64,000 nucleotides of DNA from CAYZNE01 sp964461035 (lineage in GTDB: Archaea > Nanobdellota > Nanobdellia > Woesearchaeales > CAYZNE01): NCBI GenBank assembly GCA_964461035.1, contig CAYWRI010000003.1:1-64000 (forward strand). The letters are read 5' to 3'. The notes beneath the pieces are model-generated. The model saw only the letters and a list, made by a program, of their open reading frames with translations, had not been told where the DNA came from and made no database searches. Positions 35,542 through 41,445 of this stretch are shown here, piece by piece (position 1 is the stretch's first letter; every line of letters starts with the position of its first letter). The position numbers were made by a program, and so were the translations under genes.

Positions 35542-36873
35542 ATGGTATCAACTCTAGATAAACTATTATTTAATCTGCCCGAAGTATCTCACCCGACAGA
35601 AAAGAAAGTATCTTTTAAGACTAAAATAAAGTGGACTCTAATTACTCTTGTTTTATTCTTTGTTTTGGGTGTTGTTCCTTTATATGGTGCAGATGCGAGT
35701 GTATTACAACAATTTGAATATCTTTCTATATTGCTTGGTGCACAATTTGGTTCTTTAATCAGTTTAGGCATTGGTCCTATTGTAACTGCATCCATAGTTT
35801 TACAATTACTTAATGGCTCAGGAATTGTGAAATTTGATCTTTCATCAGATAATGGTAAAAAAAGATTTCAAGGAGTTCAAAAATTACTTGCAATGTTTTT
35901 TATACTTTTTGAAGCATACATATATGTTGCGGTTGGCGGATTAAAAGCAATGCCTGGTGTTTCTCCTGTACTTATTATTGGTCAATTAATACTGGGTGGA
36001 ATCTTAATTATGTTTATGGATGAAGTAATAACTAAATGGGGATTTGGTTCAGGAATAAGTTTGTTCATTGCTGCAAATGTTTCTCAGTCTTTATTCGTTA
36101 GAATCTTTAGTCCACAGCATCTTCAGGGAAGTAATTATTCTGTAGGTGCATTATTTGCATTAGTACAAGCATTTGCAGATAATAATCCTCAAACAGCAGG
36201 ATTAATGCTTGCAGCACTTCTTGCAACCGCAGGTGTTTTCTTATTAGTAGTTTATGTTCAATCAATGAATATTGAAATTCCTTTATCATATGGTCGAGTT
36301 AGAGGTTTTGGTATAAGATGGCCCTTAAAATTTTTATATACTAGTAATATTCCAGTTATATTAATTGCAGCTTTAATGGCAAACATACAATTATTTGCTC
36401 GATTATTTGGAAATAATGGTTCTGGGGGAATAATTGCTTGGTTACAGGCACCTAAGCTGATTGAATTAATTATAAAAGGGAGTGTAGCTCCAATAAACTT
36501 TGCTCAAGCACTAGTTTATCTGTTGATTTTAGTTAGTGGAGCAGTATTATTTAGTATGTTTTGGGTTCAAACATCGGGTCTTGATGCTAGAAGTCAGGCT
36601 AAAAAAATAATGGAATCAGGCTTACAAATGCCTGGTTTTAGAAGAGATGCACGAGTTTTAGAAAAAGTGCTCAATAGATATATTACTCCTTTAACTGTTA
36701 TGGGTGGAATAACTGTGGGTCTTTTAGCAGGTCTTGCAGATATTGCAGGAGCGTTGGCTAATGGAACAGGTATTTTATTGGCTGTTATGATTATTTATCA
36801 ATTGTATGAACAGATAGCTCAACAACATATGATGGATATGAATCCTATGATGCGAAAATTCATGGGTAAATAA
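35542..36873 (+). CDS. secY: Protein translocase subunit SecY (Sec61-alpha)
   Basis: A 443-residue polytopic protein with about ten membrane helices and the archaeal SecY signatures. GIGPIVTASIVLQLLNGSGI covers the plug and TM2 region, then ITKWGFGSGISLFIAANV, and a C-terminus around MMDMNPMMRKFMGK. It forms the protein-conducting channel with SecE and Sec-beta, which are not in the window. It keeps the universal position after uL15. The usual next gene, adenylate kinase, is missing here. Confidence 0.95.
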   Translation: MVSTLDKLLFNLPEVSHPTEKKVSFKTKIKWTLITLVLFFVLGVVPLYGADASVLQQFEYLSILLGAQFGSLISLGIGPIVTASIVLQLLNGSGIVKFDLSSDNGKKRFQGVQKLLAMFFILFEAYIYVAVGGLKAMPGVSPVLIIGQLILGGILIMFMDEVITKWGFGSGISLFIAANVSQSLFVRIFSPQHLQGSNYSVGALFALVQAFADNNPQTAGLMLAALLATAGVFLLVVYVQSMNIEIPLSYGRVRGFGIRWPLKFLYTSNIPVILIAALMANIQLFARLFGNNGSGGIIAWLQAPKLIELIIKGSVAPINFAQALVYLLILVSGAVLFSMFWVQTSGLDARSQAKKIMESGLQMPGFRRDARVLEKVLNRYITPLTVMGGITVGLLAGLADIAGALANGTGILLAVMIIYQLYEQIAQQHMMDMNPMMRKFMGK

Positions 36874-36983
36874 TTTCTCTTTTTTTTAATCTGAGATAAA
36901 CTTACAATACGCTGATTTTATGTTAATTTATGTAATTCAGCTCAAAATATTTCCGGAGGGATTAAAACGACTGAAAGTTATGG

Positions 36984-36999
36984 TGGACTTAAAAGTCCA
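36984..36999. repeat. Perfect inverted repeat, operator candidate
   Basis: TGGACTTAAAAGTCCA is a perfect inverted repeat with 7-bp arms around AA. It lies just before the small gene at 37003 and after a GGAGG at 36955-36959. Its core ACTTAAAAGT recurs in the palindrome at 53638-53651. Confidence 0.4.
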
Positions 37000-37002
37000 A
37001 AA

Positions 37003-37197
37003 ATGCAGGTTACAAAGGGTGTACAGAATATTTTTAAGGAGCCCTTAGACCTTTGTGATGACATTGCTTATTCAAATTTAGCAGCTCGAGAAAACTTGAG
37101 ACTTCTTGGTGGAAGAGAGTTATATCGTACTTCTGAAGGAGAAAGAATAAGTGAGGGATTTAAACTTTTTAAAATGAATGAAACTGATAATTTTTAA
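37003..37197 (+). CDS. Small hypothetical protein, 64 aa
   Basis: A 64-residue frame with a charged helical composition (LAARENLRLLGGRELYRTSEG). The start is uncertain. No good Shine-Dalgarno precedes ATG 37003, while GGAGG at 36955 would serve an in-frame non-ATG start nearer 36961. It is the only frame of this length between secY and the convergent HAD gene. No family is recognised; it may not be a gene. Confidence 0.35.
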   Translation: MQVTKGVQNIFKEPLDLCDDIAYSNLAARENLRLLGGRELYRTSEGERISEGFKLFKMNETDNF

Positions 37198-37331
37198 TTT
37201 AAATTTAGAACCACAAATATTTAGTTGTCGGATTTATAGATATTAATGTTCTATTAGTTTTTTTAATATTGTAAAAGGATTTCTATATTTATGTTATATT
37301 TCCTTTCATCAGATTTCCTTTATCATAATAT

Positions 37332-37919
37332 TTAGATTTTTGTTAATTCTGTTTTTATTTGTTCATTACTTAAGAATAAAATACAATTTATTCCTTGTTT
37401 TTTAGCAGGTTCAAAGTATTTTTCTTTATTATCTATAAAAACTAATTCATTCGTTTTAAATTCAATTTCAGGAAGAATTTTATCCCAAATCATATCTTGA
37501 GTTTTACTGATTTTTAGTTTATGTGATAAAAATACTTTATCAAAATATTTATTGAAATCAAGCTGTTTTTCATAATTAGGAAATACTTGTTCAAAATTAT
37601 TTGATAACAGGAAAATAGCGTACTCTTTTTTTAATTCTAGAATATACTCAAGTAACTCAATATTTAGTTTAGGAATTGTTTCAAATAGATACATAAAATC
37701 TTCAGGATTTTTGTTTTTATTTAAAGAATAAATAAATTAATCTAAAAATTGTTTAGGAGATAATTTTGCTCTTGCAAATGGTTGAATTAGTGGTTTAAAT
37801 TTTTCTTTAACAAATGATTCATCCAAATTTAACTTAGTGCTTAGTTCTCTTGCAAGAGTATCTGCCCAATTTTCTGTGGTGCAAACTCCAAACCAATCAA
37901 AAATAATTGCTTTAATCAT
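37332..37919 (-). pseudogene. HAD-superfamily hydrolase interrupted by one in-frame TAA
   Basis: From ATG 37919 the frame encodes the HAD start FDWFGVCTTE with the nucleophile Asp. At 37739-37737 comes TAA, codon 61. Reading the same frame onward gives 14 sense codons, then the rest of a HAD protein: SNNFEQ (motif II Ser-Asn), a motif III Lys region and motif IV LVFIDNKEKY. The joined length, about 195 residues, is normal for the family. No frameshift is needed. A TATA-like box lies about 28 nt before the start. Either a recent nonsense mutation, a sequencing error or programmed readthrough explains it. Confidence 0.8.
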
Positions 37920-37982
37920 TTCATTTTTTTTTGGGACTTACTTTATTTAAATTTTTCGATTTTAAAACTTAAAAAATAAAAA

Positions 37983-38000
37983 TGGTTGAATTCTCAACCA
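37983..38000. promoter_or_regulatory. Perfect inverted repeat between divergent genes
   Basis: TGGTTGAATTCTCAACCA has perfect 7-bp arms around ATTC. It lies between the divergent HAD gene and the HTH regulator gene, upstream of both TATA boxes (about 37945-37957 minus, about 38068-38078 plus). It is a natural candidate for the binding site of the neighbouring regulator. Confidence 0.45.
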
Positions 38001-38122
38001 CTATCAATTATGAAATTGGTTTCCATAAATGAAATAATAAATCAAAAATGAAAAGAGTTTTCTATAAATGATAAAGTTTATAAATAATTGGGTTTAAGCT
38101 AATATTAATAGGTGTTTGATAT

Positions 38123-38656
38123 ATGAACTACAAAGATTCAGTTTTAGGGTTAATAGATAAGAAAACTATTGCGGTTATAGTGTTTTTATTTCAAAATCCA
38201 ACTAAAGAATTTTGTCTTAATGAGATTTCTGAAGGTAGTAAAGTGCCTGTAGCAACAGTTTATAGGATTCTTAGAAAGCTTACAAGATATGACCTTATCA
38301 AATTTAATAAAATTAAATCGTTAAGGTTATATAAAATAAGTAATAATGATGCTATAGAGTTCTTGAGGCCCCTATTTGAAGATTCAGATGCTCATCTTGC
38401 AGAATTCATAGATTTAGTGAGTCCTGATCCTAATATTTATAGTATCATACAATATGGTAAAGAATCAAAAGATAGAATCAATCTATTAGTAATAGGTGAT
38501 AAAGTTGATTCAGAGCCGGTTAAAGGCGTTGTATATGCTATTAAAGAGAAATATGGTATAACTTTAAACACTTTAGTTCTAGAACCTGATCAATATGTTC
38601 AAATGTCTGATATGGGGCTTTATTCTGGTAGAAAAAAAGAATTATTTTCTAGATAA
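38123..38656 (+). CDS. Winged-helix regulator with nucleotidyltransferase-like C-domain
   Basis: A 177-residue protein. Residues 1-80 are a winged helix-turn-helix (KEFCLNEISEGSKVPVATVYRILRKL, given here in part, with recognition helix VATVYRILRKLTRYDLI). Residues 110-165 resemble a small nucleotidyltransferase fold (NLLVIGDKVDSEPVKGVVYA) but lack the GSxxxxD catalytic signature, so probably a sensor. AGGTG gives the start; TATA AGTTTATAAATAA lies upstream. Many archaeal HTH proteins with this tail are autoregulators. Confidence 0.7.
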   Translation: MNYKDSVLGLIDKKTIAVIVFLFQNPTKEFCLNEISEGSKVPVATVYRILRKLTRYDLIKFNKIKSLRLYKISNNDAIEFLRPLFEDSDAHLAEFIDLVSPDPNIYSIIQYGKESKDRINLLVIGDKVDSEPVKGVVYAIKEKYGITLNTLVLEPDQYVQMSDMGLYSGRKKELFSR

Positions 38657-38698
38657 TTGGTTGAATTTGATTGATTTATATACTAAACTATAGAAAGG

Positions 38699-38708
38699 TT
38701 TAAATATA
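38699..38708 (+). promoter_or_regulatory. Strong TATA box for the ncRNA at 38730
   Basis: TTTAAATATA preceded by AGAAAGG (BRE-like) is among the best promoter matches in the window. No open frame starts within the next 200 nt, so it most likely drives an untranslated RNA beginning near 38730. Confidence 0.5.
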
Positions 38709-38729
38709 AGTTATGACACAGTTATTATA

Positions 38730-38862
38730 AAAGATTCTAAAAAGCAAATCTGCCCCTTACTCTTCAGTATTGGCGAAATGGCTTTTTAGCAGTGTTTCAG
38801 CAAGATTAAACCCGAAGATGTTCAAAATCCTAAAACTTTGCTTTTAAACCTTTGGGTTTTTT
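38730..38862 (+). ncRNA. Small RNA candidate with promoter, hairpin and terminator
   Basis: CTAAAAAGC (38737-38745) pairs perfectly with GCTTTTTAG (38781-38789), enclosing a GCC/GGC helix. A second domain is bounded by ATTAAACCC (38805-38813) and GGGTTT (38854-38859). The end is terminator-like: AAACC TTTG GGTTT followed by more T residues. Promoter, compact fold and terminator together suggest a stable RNA of about 130 nt upstream of ftsZ. No box C/D, H/ACA, SRP or RNase P signature was recognised. Confidence 0.5.
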
Positions 38863-38933
38863 AATATATATGTTTTAGGATATAAGTGCTGAGTTTTGGA
38901 ATCTTAAAATAAAATGGTGTGTGGTGTATAAAA

Positions 38934-40010
38934 ATGGATTTTATTGTGGAAAATGCTTTAAAGCAACAAGAAAGTATGGCAACTCCAGATGATTTATCTG
39001 TGGGTCAAGCTAATATTAAAGTGTTAGGAAGTGGTGGAGCTGGAAATAATATGGTTAACTGGCTTTACAAGAAAGGAGTTAGAGGAGCAGAAATAATCGC
39101 ATGTAATACTGATTTGCAACATTTAAATATGATAGAAGCAGATAAAAAATTCTTGATTGGAAAAGATGTTACAAGAGGTTTAGGTTGTGGTGGTTTCCCG
39201 GAAAAAGGGGCTGAGGCAGCAAGGGAATCAATGCAAGAACTTAAAGAAGCATTAAAAGGTGCAGATATGTGCTTTGTATGTGCTGGAATGGGTGGAGGAA
39301 CTGGAACAGGTTCATCACCAATCGTAGCTCAAGTAGCTAAAGAAGCAGGTGCAATTGTTATAGGAACTGTAACAATGCCATTTAAAATAGAAAGAGCAAG
39401 AGTTGATAAAGCAGAATTTGGTTTACAAAAACTGAGACAAGTTGCAGATACAGTAATAGTAATAGATAACAACAGATTAGTTCAAATAGCTGGAAATCTA
39501 CCTGTTCAACAAGCATTTGCAGTAGCAAACGAACTTATAGCTACAATGATTAAAGGAATTGTTGAAACAATCGCTGTACCTTCACTTGTTAACTTAGATT
39601 ATGCAGATGTAAAAGCAATAATGACTGATGGTGGAGTTGCTGCAATCGGAGTAGGTGCTTCAGACACAAACAATAGGGTTGAAGAAGCAGTTAAAGGTGC
39701 TTTAAGTAATCCTTTATTAGACATATCTTACGAGGGTGCAACAGGAGCAATCTTACATATTTCAGGAGGTCCTGATATGACTCTTGATGACATAAACACT
39801 ATTGGTGAATTAGTTACTGAATCAATGGATGCTGATGCAAATGTTATCTGGGGTGCAAGAGTTGATGATGATATGAAGGAAAAAATTACGGTTATGACTA
39901 TTATAACTGGAGTTCAGAGTCCTTGGATTCTTGGAAAGCCTTCACAAAGAGAAGCTCAAGCAGCTAAAGTTCGATTATCAAATGAGCTTGGCATAGAAAT
40001 TGTAAGATAA
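38934..40010 (+). CDS. ftsZ: Cell division GTPase FtsZ
   Basis: A 358-residue tubulin-like GTPase that forms the division ring. GSGGAGNN lies at 33-39, the tubulin signature GGGTGTGSSP at 120-129, and GTVTMPFKIERARVDKA follows. The start at ATG 38934 is preferred over GTG 38919 because of the GGTG Shine-Dalgarno and the usual N-terminus. The protein ends soon after the GTPase domains, without a long linker or conserved C-terminal tail peptide. It is monocistronic. Confidence 0.95.
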   Translation: MDFIVENALKQQESMATPDDLSVGQANIKVLGSGGAGNNMVNWLYKKGVRGAEIIACNTDLQHLNMIEADKKFLIGKDVTRGLGCGGFPEKGAEAARESMQELKEALKGADMCFVCAGMGGGTGTGSSPIVAQVAKEAGAIVIGTVTMPFKIERARVDKAEFGLQKLRQVADTVIVIDNNRLVQIAGNLPVQQAFAVANELIATMIKGIVETIAVPSLVNLDYADVKAIMTDGGVAAIGVGASDTNNRVEEAVKGALSNPLLDISYEGATGAILHISGGPDMTLDDINTIGELVTESMDADANVIWGARVDDDMKEKITVMTIITGVQSPWILGKPSQREAQAAKVRLSNELGIEIVR

Positions 40011-40058
40011 TTTTTTTATTACTTTTATTTTTTTCATTACATTACAAATATAGTATTT

Positions 40059-40125
40059 CATGTAAACTAGAGCATATAGAATTCAAAATTATTGATTTTA
40101 AAAGAAGAATGCTCAAAACAACATG
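40059..40125. other. Long symmetric hairpin between ftsZ and nop10
   Basis: CATGT/ACATG (40059-40063/40121-40125), then a 6x6 internal loop, GAGCAT/ATGCTC (40070-40075/40109-40114), a 9x9 internal loop and AAAAT/ATTTT over TATTG. The strict symmetry of both internal loops is unusual for chance. ftsZ and nop10 converge here, so it could be a two-sided terminator or processing site. The large pocket also recalls H/ACA guide RNAs, with ACA triplets just 3' of the middle stem. Confidence 0.4.
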
Positions 40126-40160
40126 AATTTTTCTATTTTTTTTAAAATATTTAGAAATTA

Positions 40161-40319
40161 CTATCTGAATTCTTTTTTAGCTTGTCGTCTATAGCGTGCA
40201 TATTTGTCAGATAAAGAAAATTTAGGCGGTCTTTGTCGAATTGCTTTAGATGAGCAAGAAGGACAAATTTCTTCAAGAGTATACATATTACATTTTGAGC
40301 ATTTATGAATATGTTCCAT
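40161..40319 (-). CDS. nop10: Ribosome biogenesis / H/ACA RNP protein Nop10
   Basis: A 52-residue protein, too short for many gene finders. It begins MEHIHKCSKCNMYTL, followed by EEICPSCSSKA, giving the four Cys of the Nop10 zinc ribbon, then RQRPPKFSLSDKYARYRR, the conserved Cbf5-binding linker and helix. It is an essential part of the H/ACA pseudouridylation complex. It starts 1 nt after the aIF2-alpha stop, the standard archaeal pairing. Confidence 0.9.
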   Translation of the reverse strand: MEHIHKCSKCNMYTLEEICPSCSSKAIRQRPPKFSLSDKYARYRRQAKKEFR

Positions 40320-40320
40320 T

Positions 40321-41160
40321 TTATTTTTTATTTATTCTAGAAAAACTAAATTCGGCATCATTTTTTTGACAATAAGCTTCAGCTTCACTAATACCTTTTT
40401 TCAATAGCTTTTCACCTTCAAGATAATCGTGAGTAAGCATTCTTAATTTAAATTTACCTGATCCCAAATACTTCACTGAAATAGGTTCTTTTTTTGAACT
40501 TTGAAGTGCATGTAACGTATCTTCAGACACTTCTTTTTCAAGAGCTTCAAATATTTGTAATGCTTTTTTTACAATTTCAAGACCATTTTCAGCATAAGTT
40601 TTAACCATAATATCTCCAACAATTTCAACTTGTTTTGGTTTTATTCTTTCTCTAATAACTTTGTCAAGCGCTTTAACTTCTTCGGGAGTTAAGTTTTGTT
40701 GTTCGCTAAAATCATAATCTTCTTCTATAACTGCTTCAAAAAGAGGATATACTGAATCATATTCTGATATTGCAAATGCAGAAACTTTTTTATAAAACAA
40801 TTTAACATCTTGCTTAAGCTCTTTTGCAACATCAATTATTATTTTTTCTGCTTTTTCTTCAAGTTTAATTTTATTTAGAGTTTTTCTTTTTTGATTTTCA
40901 TTAACTCTTCTTAAAGAAAGATCAATATAACCTTTTTCTTGATTAATTTTAAGAACTTTACATACAACTTGTTTATCAACTTTAACATAATCATTTAAAC
41001 TTCTTATTCTTCCAGGGCTGACTTCTGAAATATGAATCATACCCTGTTTTCCATACATTTCAATATTTACAAAAACTGAATTAAATGAAACTTTTGTAAC
41101 TTTACATAGGACCAAGTCCCCGTCCTCTGGAAATCCTTCTTTAATTAATAACATATTCAA
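40321..41160 (-). CDS. eif2a: Translation initiation factor aIF2 subunit alpha
   Basis: A 279-residue protein with an S1/OB domain at residues 1-88 (GDLVLCKVTKV, GMIHISEVSPGRI, GYIDLSLRRV), a helical middle domain and an alpha/beta C-terminal domain (PISVKYLGSGKFKLRM). It forms the aIF2 heterotrimer that delivers initiator tRNA. A second ATG two codons in is also possible. The usual upstream partners eL42 and eS27 are absent. Confidence 0.95.
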   Translation of the reverse strand: MNMLLIKEGFPEDGDLVLCKVTKVSFNSVFVNIEMYGKQGMIHISEVSPGRIRSLNDYVKVDKQVVCKVLKINQEKGYIDLSLRRVNENQKRKTLNKIKLEEKAEKIIIDVAKELKQDVKLFYKKVSAFAISEYDSVYPLFEAVIEEDYDFSEQQNLTPEEVKALDKVIRERIKPKQVEIVGDIMVKTYAENGLEIVKKALQIFEALEKEVSEDTLHALQSSKKEPISVKYLGSGKFKLRMLTHDYLEGEKLLKKGISEAEAYCQKNDAEFSFSRINKK

Positions 41161-41208
41161 TGTAGAATAAGGAACGCTTTATTAAGTTTACTATTCAAAG
41201 GGTGTGTC

Positions 41209-41350
41209 CAGAATGATAAAAAATACTGCCTTGGAGTAAATTAAGTGAAATACATTTTGTGTCTAAACACAAAATTATTGTATTTCAAGATTAGAATTTG
41301 GCCACGAGTGGTCAACAATTCTCAGCAGTATAGAAACATATTCCATTCTG
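41209..41350. ncRNA. Nested four-helix structured RNA candidate
   Basis: Outer helix CAGAATG/CATTCTG (41209-41215/41344-41350). Second helix ATACTGC/GCAGTAT (41223-41229/41325-41331). Inside are two hairpins: TGAAATACA plus TTTTGTGT pairing with ACACAAAA plus TGTATTTCA (41246-41287, 17 bp, one 4-nt bulge), and AGAATT plus TGGCCA pairing with TGGTCA plus AATTCT (41293-41322, 12 bp, CGAG loop). This gives over 40 pairs in 142 nt. On the minus strand the second helix is followed by TTTTTT, favouring that strand. It lies between the 925-residue orphan gene and aIF2-alpha. Confidence 0.55.
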
Positions 41351-41445
41351 AACATACTATTCAATATTCTTAAGTTGATGAACTCTTTCTATTAAATTAT
41401 ACTACTAATTTAAGAAAATATTAATCAACTAATTTTTTTATAATT

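Noticed and set aside
35589..36289. Minus-strand open frames inside secY
   Set aside because: Antisense shadows of a strongly conserved gene, without promoter or ribosome-binding signals.
36980..37050. Short frame starting at ATG 36980 after GGAGG
   Set aside because: It ends after about 22 codons and overlaps the 64-residue frame; spacing from GGAGG (about 20 nt) is too long.
41209..41350. RNase P RNA
   Set aside because: Rpp29 is encoded in the window and ATAGAAACAT recalls an RNase P conserved block, but the GAGGAAAGTCC-type region and the P4 long-range pairing are not found, and the element is too short.
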